A stretch of DNA of 64,000 nucleotides from Symbiodinium natans (Eukaryota > Sar > Dinophyceae > Suessiales > Symbiodiniaceae): assembly GCA_905221605.1 (NCBI GenBank), contig CAJNDS010002452.1:98501-162500 (forward strand). Reading direction: 5' to 3'. Below the pieces are notes generated by a model, which worked only from the letters and a program-made list of their open reading frames with translations, did no database searches and was not told the origin of the DNA. The first letter of the stretch is position 1, and every line of letters starts with the position of its first letter. Of this stretch, positions 45,201 through 54,728 are shown piece by piece. A program made the translations under genes and the position numbers.

Positions 45201-48200
45201 CTGCTCGCCCCTGAATGTGGTTCAGGGCGACATCGTCGTGCATTGGTCGTCAGTGGTGAACTGGCACGGCCACAGACATGTCGTGAATGAGCAGTGTGAA
45301 GTGCTCTGGAGGTCTAATGGTAAAGAGGTTGCCTTAGACCCCTCCTTCGGCAAGCTGATAGCCCTTGTGGGTAGGGTTACTCAGGTCATTGGCTGGCGGG
45401 CAACCGGAGAAGCAGCTTCGGATCCCCGCAGGTCTACCCTGCAGGCGTCAAGGGTCCTTGCTCAATTCTCTTCGTCCAACGAGGGCGTAGAAGGGCATTG
45501 GACCGCGGGCGCTATCAGTCGCGGGAAGAATGCCAATGAGTGCAAGCTGAAGGGTAGAGTTTTGGCGTTTATGGGTGAAGAGCACAAGGGCCCTGCAGTG
45601 GTTCTAGAGCTCGTTAGCCATAGCCCCATCCTGTGCATTTGGGACCATTCCTCAACCAAGGTCAAGGTCGAGTTTAAGGGCGGTGTTCCGTCTTTAAGCC
45701 TGATCGTGGGGGAGGACGAAAATCGTCGTGAACAGCTTGCGGTCGAGGCAAGGGACGCGGCGAACATTTCGGAGTTCCGAGTCACGGGATCCCTTCGTAC
45801 GGCGTGGTACGAGGGTCAGCGGCGCGATCCCTCATTGGCGGGCTCGATTCGCAAGCCAGAGCCGCCAATGGAGATATCCGGAGACGGGTTGCTCGAGCGC
45901 GAGGTGACCCTCAGGACGGGTCAAACCGTCGTTGTCCCAGTGGTTCCCAACGGGGCTGCGGGCGCGAATGGGGTGACCTGGCGCCGCGCTTGCTACAATT
46001 CAGTCCACTGTGGAGTCCTTGGGGCCCATAGGTCTGCTGAGGTTACCGTCAAGCTGCTAGAGAGGGCAGTCTGGTGGCCCGACTTAGAGAAAGATGTGCG
46101 GACCTGGGTCGCCAAGTGTCTCGCTTGCATTAAAGGCCGCTCTCGACCGACGAAGGTTGAAGCTCGTGCGGTCAAATGTGGCGCCGAGACATGCTGGCAG
46201 GAAGTCAGCGTGGACTGTGAAGGTCCGAACCGAGAGGACAGGGAGGGGCATAGGTACTCGCTTACGTACTTCGATTGCCTCAGTCATGCTGTCCTCCTCG
46301 AGCCGATGAGGTCTCTGACTCATGCTGAAGTCAGGAGGGCGTTCGTGCGCTGTGTGCTTCGCAGCAGGACGATCCCGAGCCTCATCAGGTCGGATAGAGG
46401 GCCAGAGTTCAAGAATGCGCTCATGGCAGAACTCAGCGCTATGCTTGGGACCGAGTGGCGGTTCAGCGCGCCCTTGAGGCCTTGTGAGTTAGGCGCAAAC
46501 GAGCGGGTCCACCAAGAAGTTCAAAAGGTGTTGGGGGCGGTCGTCAGGCAAGTCGGCGCCTCCCTTTCCGAAGCTTGGTCGGATTGGCTCGTGGTGGCGG
46601 AGTACGTCATAGATAACACTCCGGGACCCCACGGGTATACCCCGAGGGACCTAGAGCGGAGCTGGTCGCTCGCTCTACCACTTGAAAAGGACGTCCTGCG
46701 AGACGCCTTGCAGTTCGAACCCATCTCTGATTGGGCTCGGAGCCAGTTTAAGCAGTTCTCGGAACTAGCTGCTGCGGTCCGAGAGCACTGGACGCGGTCT
46801 TCAGAAGCGCGGGCGAAACTTGCAAATCGCCATAGGCGCACTGTGGACCTTAAGCCAGGCGACCGAGTGGTCTGGAACGCTCCGAGGGCCCGTTCAGAGG
46901 GGGCGGGGCGTGTGCCTTGGAAACCGGGTCTGACCGGCCCCTGGCGCGTGTTGGAAGTCAAGGGCCACAGGCTCACCTTGGAGCCCGTGTCGATGGAGTC
47001 GGGGGGTACTTCTTCCGCCCGGCGCGGCCCGATGGAGGCGCACGCAGAAGACTGCATTCTTGTTCCTGCGGATGCAGATGGCGCGGAATCCCGCGAGCCG
47101 GTCGTCTTTGAGGACGATGGAACCGGCGGGGACGGCTCGTCTCGCCCCAGCTTAGGGCAACAGGTTCAAGGCGACGCCAAGCAAGTGGAGTTCACGCTGA
47201 CCAGGCGCGGGAGGGACTTCGTCCTCCGCCTTGGCGACCGCATTGCCTATCGGGGTGTAGGTGGAGGCCCTAAGGTGTGCAGGTTAGGACGGGTTACGCA
47301 GGTAGATGCTGCCCGTGCGCAGGTCGGCGTGCACCGCTATCTCCCCGACGCCAGCGGGGTTCGCGTCAAATGGCGGCTTGCATTCATCGCCGAGGACGGT
47401 GCGCTCACGCTTTCAGAGGGGACTCGTCCGGCCCACGAAGCGGTTTCCGTCAGGGAGATCATTTCCAAGATCGACCTGAACCGCGACGGCGTGCTTGCTG
47501 CAGCCTCGGCCAGAAAGTTGGACAAGGGAGCGTACTCGTTGCAGGACAGGACGCTCGAGAGAGCGTCTCGCGCCAGCACGGGTGTGCTCTCGATCCGAGA
47601 GGCCCTCGCGGACCTCTTGGTCGCGGAACCCCGCGTGTTGCAGCCTAGGGCTTCCCCAGAGTCGGGTGCTGTCGAGAGTTGGTTCCGGCAGTATTTCCTT
47701 GGAGGGGTTGCCGATGTCTTAGAGGTTGCTTGGGGTGACGCGGTCGTTTCCGACGCGGCTAGGAGGCACGGGTACAGGGTTGTTCCAGCTTTTGTGCAAG
47801 GCAAGCAGGCCTACGGGATCGCCTGGAACCTGGCCGCAGAAGGGCACTTAGAGGCAATTAGCGGCGCTGTTTCGCGCGCAGAGCCGAAGGTGCTCGTGAT
47901 TGGGCTTGAGGGCAAGAATGTGCCCCGAGCTTTCCTTCAGCTAGTCGTCCGGTGTGCGCAGGAACGCACGCGCGCGGGCGCCCACGTCGCGCTGCATTTG
48001 CAGGCACAAAAAGGCGAGTGGGAACCCTGGCGGCTAGAGGAGTGGGGCGCCTTGTTTGGGACGCTCGCAGAGCCACGCTGGCCTTGGGCTTTCGTGCGGG
48101 CTGACATATGCCAGTTCGCGCGGGCCAGTGGCCGCGGCAACCTCGTTGAGAGCGGGGCCCTGTGGCTCGCCGATTTCAGCTTAGAATCGGTAGGTTTGAG

Positions 48201-49530
48201 GTGTAGTAGGCCGGATGCGTTAGGCGCAGTGCAGCACAAGCACGTTGGGCGCGCGCAAGCCGACTACAACCTCATAGGGGCGGCTTTCTGCGCATCGCTC
48301 CAGGACCTTGGTCTGAGGGGCGCAGAAGAGCTGTGCACCGCTGCAGTTGAAAGCTTTCCAGCCACTGCGGGTGCGGATAGCGCCGCGGCTGCGCCACAGC
48401 CCTCTCCAGTCGTTCCCCTCCCGGACGTGCGCTCGGGCGAGGACCTCACGCCAGCAGAGCGTGCGGAGCTGGATAAGGAGGTGGATAAGTACGCCGCTGA
48501 GAAGGAAGCGTTTTGGCGAACCAAGGCGGACGCCAAGGACTGGGATTCCGTCCGGGCTGACCTTGAGGTCTATGCTCTTGCGGGCGAGAAGGTCGCGGAG
48601 GATCCTAGGCGCACCGAGGCCTATAGAGACCTCGTATGGTCGGGTTTGAAGATCGAGCCTGGACCAACCAGACCAGGGCTGACCGATGCTGACATCGCAG
48701 CCGTCAGGGAGGTCGTACGGCGAAAGGCCGCTGGGTTCTGGGTGGAGGACACCACCAGGACCACGGTCAGGAAGTTCGCCCATGACTGCATCCCCACCGG
48801 GCCGCCGGTCTCGTCCCAGCCTCACAGTTTGAGGGGCGAGTCCGCGCAATGGGTCGACGACAAGCTTGAAGAAGAATGCAAGCGGGGTCAGTTGATCCGC
48901 GGCAGCTCGGCTTGGGGATCTGCGCCGTTTCCGACCAAGGAAATGCCCAGCTACAAGCGGCATAGGAAGCGACGCTTGGTGGTTGACTACCGCCGTGTGA
49001 ATGCCCGAATTAAGCGCTCCACGTACTATTGTCGGCGGGGTAGCGATGTGCTCGCCGCCGCAGTAGGTTCGGTTTGGTATACCTTCGTGGATGCGGTTAG
49101 TGGGTTTAATCAAATTAGGAACACCAAGCGTGCTCGCGAGGTGTTGGCCATTGTGGCAAGATCAGGGAAATATCTCCCTGTCGGCCTCACCTTTGGCCCG
49201 ATTAACGGCCCAGATGATTTCAACTTTGTGGTTGATAGGGCCTATGCCCCCGGCAGAGGTAGGCGCCTTAAGTATACTAAGGAGTGGATAGCCTACGTGG
49301 ATGATCTTACTGTTAGGACGGGTAGGGTCATTGATGGGCAGTTTTTCACTGATGCCCAAGCCGAGGGGGCGGTGCGCGAAGCGTGCGCCAAAGGGGCAGT
49401 CGCAGCTCCGCAGAGCGCGTCGTCTGCTCTTGAAGCCTTAGGCGTTCGCGGTGCGCACAACACCAAGCGCGCGAACCATGACGCGGCGCGCTCAGACCAG
49501 AATCACCCCACGCGCGTTCTGATGCTCAGG
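42268..49530 (+). CDS. Retroelement Pol-like polyprotein with permuted RT
   Basis: An uninterrupted frame with no ATG near its start; it is open from 42268 and may begin at the TCCGCAG acceptor-like site before 42370. Order seen: a CxxC-x11-CxxC finger (42373-42430); a hydrophobic helix near 42517-42570; the RT connection/thumb with LLGHNIG and FLGCANWLRGYLP (43090-43330); RNase H with ADASGIAVGG and TDHANL (43540-43760); a region with CICG and CPAC fingers (44773-44826); an integrase HHCC finger and a DD35E core with Asp 46213, Asp 46393 and Glu 46501; a GPWRV-type C-terminal segment near 46937; a methyltransferase-like region (47700-48260); then RT fingers and palm with TFVDAVSG (49081) and YVDD (49294-49305). 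Sequence style is Ty3/gypsy-like. No aspartic protease, Gag or LTR was found. The frame continues to 52068, but 49530-50067 does not look coding. Confidence 0.85.
43060..43900 (+). CDS. RT C-terminal part and RNase H domain
   Basis: The segment starts at the region that normally follows YVDD in Ty3/gypsy RT (KAEVCVSKGKLLGHNIGRDG), continues through IDFPP and FLGCANWL, and runs into RNase H. RNase H candidates for the acidic residues are Asp in ADASG, Glu in QEAFAQLE and Asp in TDHANL. The upstream RT fingers and palm are absent here. Confidence 0.85.
45990..46990 (+). CDS. Integrase domain (DD35E)
   Basis: The HHCC zinc finger (HCGVLGAHRS, then CLACIKG) precedes VDCEGP, RSDRGPEF and GANERVHQEV. 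The second Asp to Glu distance is exactly 36 codons, the retroviral/Ty3 spacing. The GPWRV-like motif after it resembles the GPF/Y module. All catalytic acidic residues are intact. Confidence 0.92.
47650..48330 (+). CDS. Methyltransferase-like region of the polyprotein
   Basis: VADVLEVAWGDAVVSDAARR resembles a SAM-binding motif I, and the region closes with a Cys/His pattern (LRCSRPDALG, QHKHVG). It matches in outline the domain of the 19.5-22.2 kb gene and methyltransferase-like inserts known in dinoflagellate retroelements. The glycine-rich loop is degraded, so activity is unlikely. Confidence 0.45.
48680..49420 (+). CDS. RT fingers and palm with YVDD
   Basis: Blocks in order: WVEDTTRTTVRKFAHD, IPTGPPVSSQPHSL, RLVVDYRRVNA, TFVDAVSGFNQI (motif A Asp at 49090), GLTFGPINGPDDF (equivalent of the FGLxNAP block) and YVDDLTVRTG (motif C). 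Translation stops resembling RT about 40 codons later. The matching C-terminal RT part is at the front of the same frame. Confidence 0.92.
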
Positions 49531-50067
49531 ATGTTGGGGCTGTTCGGGTGTTTCTGTGTTCAGGGCGGGTGTTTTTGGGGCGGGCCGTTTCCCAGGTCGC
49601 CGGTCTGCGGGCAGAAGGATTTTTCGTCGTTCGTTGCGTGCAGCTTCGTTCCTCTGTCTCGCAGCCAGTGTTTTGCAAGCAGGCCTAGAGGTTCGGTCCA
49701 AGGTCGAAGCAGAAGCCTTAGAAGCCTTAGAGCCCAGACCTTAAGGAAACTCCCCAAACCCCCGCCGCAGCGGTTCAAGTGTGTTGTAGAACCTAGGGTA
49801 GGTAGTCCCTCCCCGCGTTCGTGCCTGTGCACTGCGCCCCGCTGCGGGTCGCGACCAGACCGCGCGGGAGCGACCGATCGGTCGCCCGGACCTTCGTGGT
49901 CAACCACAAGGCCCCGCTGCGGGCCGTGCCCTGGCCGCGCGGGAGCGGCTGCCTACCACTACTGCACACCGGCCCCTTGCAGCGGGCCGTGTCCTGGCCG
50001 CTCAAGGGCGCGTCAGGTTTTCCTCGCCCATCGGAGGTCCAGCAAAGCCGCGGGCCTCAGTGCCGCG
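49530..50067 (+). promoter_or_regulatory. GC-rich leader between Pol and Tpt1 ORFs, function inferred
   Basis: The frame stays open but the translation is Cys/Arg/Pro/Ser-rich without order. The stretch holds three closely spaced copies of the motif GCGGGCCGTGTCCTGGCCGC (around 49845, 49915 and 49980). The arrangement suggests an untranslated leader or control region for the ORF starting at 50068. This is inference; no promoter element is recognised. Confidence 0.3.
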
Positions 50068-52068
50068 ATGGGTGGAGGAGGGTCGAAGGGCAGGGGCAAG
50101 AGCAAGAGTCCAGGCCCTAAGGGCCGAAAGGGCCCGCCCACGATCGACGACGTGCAGCGTATGCTAGTCCGATGCATGCGGCACGGCGAAGCTGGTTGTA
50201 GAGGCCGGTTCGCTCCGGGCGGCCTCTACCCGGTTGATGAGTTGATCGAACAACTCGGCATCACCATCAACCAGTACAACCAGGCGGTCGCGCACGACGC
50301 CAACCAGCGGAAACCGAGGTTGGATACCTCGCACGCTGGCTTCTTGCGTGCCTTTCAAGGCCACTCGGCCGATTGCGACCATCCTATGGGGTTCATGATG
50401 GAGGGCCTAAGTGAGACCACCATCAACGATCTTATATATCGGTATGGCCCGGCCATGTGGCACGGCACGGACCTGCATGTCGTGCCAAGCCTGATTCAGA
50501 ATGGCTTGATCCCCGGCGGCGGGCCGGGAGGCCGCCTCGGGGTGCACTACGTCCTAGGGCACTGCCCCACGCAGTGGGAGGACGGGAGACGCGGGTTCCG
50601 CCGCGGATCGACGTGCATAGTCGAGGTCCGGTTGGCGGTCCTGCGGGACGCCGGAGTGCCTATCTATGCGGGAGCAGATGGGGTGGCTCTCACTGGCCAG
50701 ATTAGAGCCACCGGCATCTCCCGCATCTGGGCACTCCCCAAAGGCTCGCCTGTTTACTCAGTCTTAATAGCTGAGTTAGAAGTGGATCGGTTGATCCAGC
50801 ATGTCGACCTAAGGAGTTTAGGCGACACCAGTGCGGGCCCCCACCCGCCGTTGGGGCGAGGACCGAAACTGGGCACGGTCCAAGCCCAAGCGTCCCAAGC
50901 TGCTGCGGCCAGCAGTGGCGCGGCGAGCTCCTCGACGGTTGTGCTGGCCCCTGCGGGCCGTGTCATGGCCGCGGGGGCCGCCCAACCTGTTACCCCTCCT
51001 AAGGCCGCGCCTAAGGCCAAAGGGCGTGCTTCAGGGGCTCCTAAGACTTCGATCGTTCCAGCGAAGCCCAAGGTGTACCCTAGGCGCAACGTCCCTGGCC
51101 CCAATGTCCTCGAGGCCGAAGACTCGCTCGAGGAAGAGGCAGCCCAAGAAGCTGAAGGTGTCGAGGAAGATAGTTCCAGCTCGGATCTTCCCGACACGCG
51201 GGCGCCCCAAGCCGCGGTCAAGGTGAAGGAGGACGAAGAGCCCGCTGGCGGGGCCCAGGCCGAGAGCACAGAGGAAGGATTACTGGAGGTGGCGGGAACC
51301 GCGATGGTGAAGCTAGAAAAGATCACCAAGCGTGAGGAATCCCTCAAAACTCTGCGCCGTGAGGGAGAGAATCGGGCGGCCGGGGAAGGCGCCGACGGGG
51401 AAGAGGTGTCTGACGATGGTCAGGATGCCCCCGGGGGTGCGGGATCGAGCAGTTCCGCCAGGCCTTCAAGAGGCGGGACCGTCCAGTCCGCCCCGGCCCC
51501 AGAGGTGCCTCGCCCCAACGCTGACGGCCACTATGGATGCTCAGCTCCTGGATGCGGGCTGGCCTTTGAGTCGCTGGTGCAATACCACTTGCATCAGGCG
51601 GCCTGCCATGGCGCCTCTCTTCCGCCCAACCTGGGGATCAGCCCCTCCGCACCTCTTGACCCTTTTCGTCAAGACTGGCGGGGACGGTTGTTCCGCCGAG
51701 GAAAGGACGGTGGGTATGGGGAGGTGCCCATGCTCCGAGTGATTCGGTACCACAAAGCCAACGGGTACGATCACTCGAAGGTCCCGCTCCTGAAGAGAGG
51801 GGACCGAATCCAGCTTGAGGACGGATCGCACCACATTTATGGTGGTAGTCATCCACCGGGGTGGCTTCGCGATGACCCGAGCTGGATCCCGCTCCAGAGA
51901 GTAGCGGTGGAGGGTCCACGCCCAAGAGCGAGCCCACGGAGGAGGCCGAGCATGGACCTCCGCGGGAGGCCGCTCCGCGCGGGCGGGCCCTCGAGCCGCC
52001 GACGAGCGACGTTCAGCAACGCCTTGCAGAGCGTCGTTCCAAGCGGGATTACTCGCCAGACCTGGTGA
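50068..52068 (+). CDS. Tpt1/KptA-like RNA 2'-phosphotransferase fused to a C2H2 finger
   Basis: The ATG at 50068 begins MGGGGSKGRGKSKS, which fits an N-myristoylation signal (Gly2, Ser6, Lys7) followed by a basic patch. Residues 25-230 match Tpt1/KptA, which removes the 2'-phosphate from spliced tRNA using NAD+: CMRHGE (Arg38-His39), a DANQRKPR block, FLRAFQGHS (Arg94), WHGT (His132) and FRRGSTCIVEV (Arg178 or 179). The four catalytic basic residues are therefore present. A Pro/Ala/acidic linker follows, then a C2H2-like finger YGCSAPGCGLAFES with two His (51535-51610). The frame ends at 52068. From about 51900, however, the frame offset by minus one carries better coding sequence into the next ORF. 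Tpt1-type enzymes can also ADP-ribosylate nucleic-acid ends, so substrate is open. Confidence 0.82.
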   Translation: MGGGGSKGRGKSKSPGPKGRKGPPTIDDVQRMLVRCMRHGEAGCRGRFAPGGLYPVDELIEQLGITINQYNQAVAHDANQRKPRLDTSHAGFLRAFQGHSADCDHPMGFMMEGLSETTINDLIYRYGPAMWHGTDLHVVPSLIQNGLIPGGGPGGRLGVHYVLGHCPTQWEDGRRGFRRGSTCIVEVRLAVLRDAGVPIYAGADGVALTGQIRATGISRIWALPKGSPVYSVLIAELEVDRLIQHVDLRSLGDTSAGPHPPLGRGPKLGTVQAQASQAAAASSGAASSSTVVLAPAGRVMAAGAAQPVTPPKAAPKAKGRASGAPKTSIVPAKPKVYPRRNVPGPNVLEAEDSLEEEAAQEAEGVEEDSSSSDLPDTRAPQAAVKVKEDEEPAGGAQAESTEEGLLEVAGTAMVKLEKITKREESLKTLRREGENRAAGEGADGEEVSDDGQDAPGGAGSSSSARPSRGGTVQSAPAPEVPRPNADGHYGCSAPGCGLAFESLVQYHLHQAACHGASLPPNLGISPSAPLDPFRQDWRGRLFRRGKDGGYGEVPMLRVIRYHKANGYDHSKVPLLKRGDRIQLEDGSHHIYGGSHPPGWLRDDPSWIPLQRVAVEGPRPRASPRRRPSMDLRGRPLRAGGPSSRRRATFSNALQSVVPSGITRQTW

Positions 52069-53860
52069 CGCCTCTTGACGATCTCCATGCCCAGGAGATC
52101 GATTCCTTCTTCGCGGGCGACCCAGCCGCGGATAGCCTTGACGTCATTTTGATGCGCGCCGAGGTTCGCACTGAGTCCCACCTCAACGTTGGCCGGGAGC
52201 AAAAGAGCCCCTGGTCAAGGAGGAACAGGAGGAGGAAGCTGAGGTTGTCAAGGACGAGGAGGTCTCGGTTGAGATGGAGGCAGGCACCGCGGATGAGGCG
52301 GACGATGTCGCCCTCCCAGCCAACCGAGCCTACGTCGAAGGCCGCTTTTACCCCTACGGCAGCTGGCGGTGCTTCTTCTGCGAAGCCATCAACCCGGTTA
52401 CCGAGGACCAGTGCCTCACCACGCACGCGGGCGGCCCGAAAGCGGGCGCCCCGTGCGACGGCCGATGGATCAACGGGATCGACATCGGGTGGTGGGAGGT
52501 AGACCCTCAAACCGCGCCAGAGCAATGGAGGCGGAGGTTTTCTGCCGAAGAGCTTGAAGAACAACAAGCGCGGGCGGATGCCGCGAGGCTTCTCAGCGAT
52601 GAGGAACTCGCTGAAGCCCTCCAGGCGGCCGAGGAGGCGCAGGCGGCCGAGCGCGCCAAGAAGCGAGAGCGGCGCCAGGCGGAGAAGGCGGAGCGCGATG
52701 ATCACATCAGCGAGGCGCTCCGCATAGCAGGGTGGCAGTGCCCTAACTGCTATGAATGGAATCTTTCATTCAGGCAGCTGTGCTTTCGCTGCAGCACCCC
52801 TCTCCGTTTGGCAGAGGTCGTCTCTCGCGGGATCCCTGATCCGCGGCGTGGCGAAGAGAGGGACTCTGGCTCCGAAAGCAGCCAGGACGAGCTGGAGTAC
52901 GAGATCCTTCTGGCCAATCGTGCGATGGACCAAGAAACCATCCAACCTCTTCTTAGAAACAAACACAAGAAGAGGGGCGGTAAGCGACGTCGCGAAGAGG
53001 CGACGTACGGCAAGGGCCGCGACCCTTGGAGTGCTTGGGCAGACGCCCGTGGCAAGGGCCAGGGCAAGCCGAAGGGCAGAGGCAAGTCCGATGCCAAGGG
53101 CAAGCCCAAGGGGAGGGGCAGGTACGCCTGGGGCGCTTACGCCGCGGGCATAGTTGCCGCGCTCCAACCCCGCCCAAGCACAAGCTGGGTCCCAGCCTTC
53201 CCGTGCGGGTCGGCCCGGCCGCCGCCAAGTGTTCCGCTTCCGCCGCGGACCCCCTTTTTCCTGGGTCGCGGGCTCCTCAATCGGTTGATGCACGCCCTCA
53301 ACGGGAACATCAACGGCTGGTGGGGCCTGGCGGCTGCAGCGTCGGCGCCGATTGCCTTGCAGTTGCACCGCGGGGCTGTGCATGTTGTCGAGGACTCCAT
53401 GCACGCGGTTGCAACAATTTCGGCCGACGTGGTCGAGGAAATCGGTCATGGGGCCAGGCGGACAGTGTGGGTCGCCGGAACAGCCATCACTCTGGTAGTA
53501 GTGATCTTGTGCAGCGCTGTTCTGTGGTACGTGAGTCGTGCCGTTGCCAATCGCATTGCGCATCTGCGACATGGCAACACCGCGGCCCCTGAGGCGCGGC
53601 TGTCTCAACTCCTTGGCTCTGAAGCGACGTTTGAGGTCGCGAGCACTAAGAAAGGGGTGACCCATAAAGTTTGGGTGCACCTCAAGGAGGAGACAGCTGC
53701 CTGTGGCTGTCGTGCTTACCTAGCAGAGGGACGTTGCGGGCATTGCGATGCCGCAATGGACACCGCTCGATCCCTAGATTTTTTTGCACGCGGCCCAGCG
53801 AGGCGCGGGTCCTGCGCTCACAGACTCCATTCGGAGTACCGCCTCCGAAGCCCTGGCTAA
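51900..53860 (+). CDS. Zinc-finger/membrane/SWIM protein continuing in shifted frames
   Basis: Coding appears to move from the Tpt1 frame to the next lower frame near 51900 (RRSKRDYSPDLVTPLDDLHA) and lower again near 52200 (acidic EEQEEEAEVVKDEEVSVEM). The last frame is open to a stop at 53860. It contains WRCFFCEAINP with further Cys (52360-52460), a long charged helix, a RanBP2-type finger WQCPNCYEWNLSFRQLCFRC (52734-52793), a Gly/Lys/Arg-rich segment (GKGQGKPKGRGKSDAKG), a transmembrane helix (WVAGTAITLVVVILCSAVLW, 53470-53530) and a SWIM finger CGC-x8-CGHC (53705-53750). RanBP2 fingers often bind single-stranded RNA. The first ATG in the last frame is 52274, but sequence before it clearly belongs to the protein. 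Frame changes could be indels or programmed shifts. Confidence 0.65.
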
Positions 53861-54728
53861 GGGTAAGGTTGTGTTGGGTTTGGGGAACAGTGAAGGATGT
53901 TTCTCCCAACTTGCGGCCAAGAGCCGCGGGCTCTCCTGCTTTCAGGGGCTCGCGGGTCGTGACCTGGCCGCGGCCCCAGCAGATGGAGCGAGCGCAGCCC
54001 ACGCACAGTCCGGCTTCGTGCAACGTGCCGCCACTGCCACTGTGGCGCGCACACCCAGCCGGAGGAACAAGGGCCCAGTCCCCGCTAGGAGTTCTCCAGT
54101 CAAAGAAGCGGAATTCCTTGCGGGCGGGCCATACGTTCAGGCCGCCCAAACGCTGCTTGGGTCTGGAGCAGCAGAGGATGTGATCTACATCCGGGCGTAC
54201 AGCTTAGATTGCCCATCCTGCATCGAGGCAGTCGAAGCGTCGCTTAGCAAGGGCGCAGGCGTTCGGATTGTCGCCGACATGGGACAATGCCACCGCACCA
54301 AACTGCAGTGGCAAGCGTTGAAACGCTTGGCGGCTGCAGGCGCCGAGGTGAAGGTGGGTTGCGGCTCATCCGTGCGCGACGCCTATGCTCGCGACGGCCG
54401 CGGGGCTAAAGTAGGTACCGGCATCCAAGGGCTTCACCATGCTAAGGCCCTTTGCCTACTGCGGCCTGATGGCGCGGTGGTGCTGATTGGGAGCCTCAAT
54501 TTTACCACAAGCAGCAAAGCCAATGCGGAGGCAGGGCTTAGGCTTGAGGTCGCCAAGACGCACCCGGTCGCGCAGTCCTATATCGAGGATTTCCAGAGGG
54601 TGTCGGCTGAGGCATTCTCCCTCGATGAGGCGGTCGCAAGGCGCCCTCAGTTGGAGCGAGCCAGTAGCTCCAACGTTGCTGGCAACGCCACTCGTGCCCC
54701 CAACACTGCTCCACAGGGTATCGAGTAG
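53784..54728 (+). CDS. Phospholipase-D-family nuclease, single HKD
   Basis: This frame overlaps the end of the SWIM frame and is offset by plus one at a run of seven T (53779-53785). It has no ATG at its start, so it is likely a continuation of the upstream protein. Residues after about 110 form a PLD domain of the Nuc/MitoPLD (Zucchini) size class: VIYIRAYSLDCPSCIEAVEA, RIVADMGQ, AAGAEVKV, then GLHHAKALCLLRPDG with the HxK and downstream Asp, and LIGSLNFTTSSKANAE. One HKD motif implies an active dimer. Members act as nucleases on single-stranded RNA or DNA, or on cardiolipin; here a nucleic-acid role is inferred from the retroelement setting. The stop is TAG at 54726-54728. Confidence 0.8.
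   Translation: MHAAQRGAGPALTDSIRSTASEALAKGKVVLGLGNSEGCFSQLAAKSRGLSCFQGLAGRDLAAAPADGASAAHAQSGFVQRAATATVARTPSRRNKGPVPARSSPVKEAEFLAGGPYVQAAQTLLGSGAAEDVIYIRAYSLDCPSCIEAVEASLSKGAGVRIVADMGQCHRTKLQWQALKRLAAAGAEVKVGCGSSVRDAYARDGRGAKVGTGIQGLHHAKALCLLRPDGAVVLIGSLNFTTSSKANAEAGLRLEVAKTHPVAQSYIEDFQRVSAEAFSLDEAVARRPQLERASSSNVAGNATRAPNTAPQGIE

Noticed and set aside
49530-50067. Continuous coding of Pol into the Tpt1-like domain as one 3241-residue protein
   Set aside because: The frame is open, but this interval has disordered Cys/Arg/Pro-rich translation and an ATG with a good N-terminal signal follows at 50068; separate products are more likely.
42526-53680. Long minus-strand frames opposite the retroelement
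   Set aside because: GC-rich coding sequence leaves antisense frames open; none shows a domain, while the plus frames carry clear RT, integrase, Tpt1 and PLD motifs.
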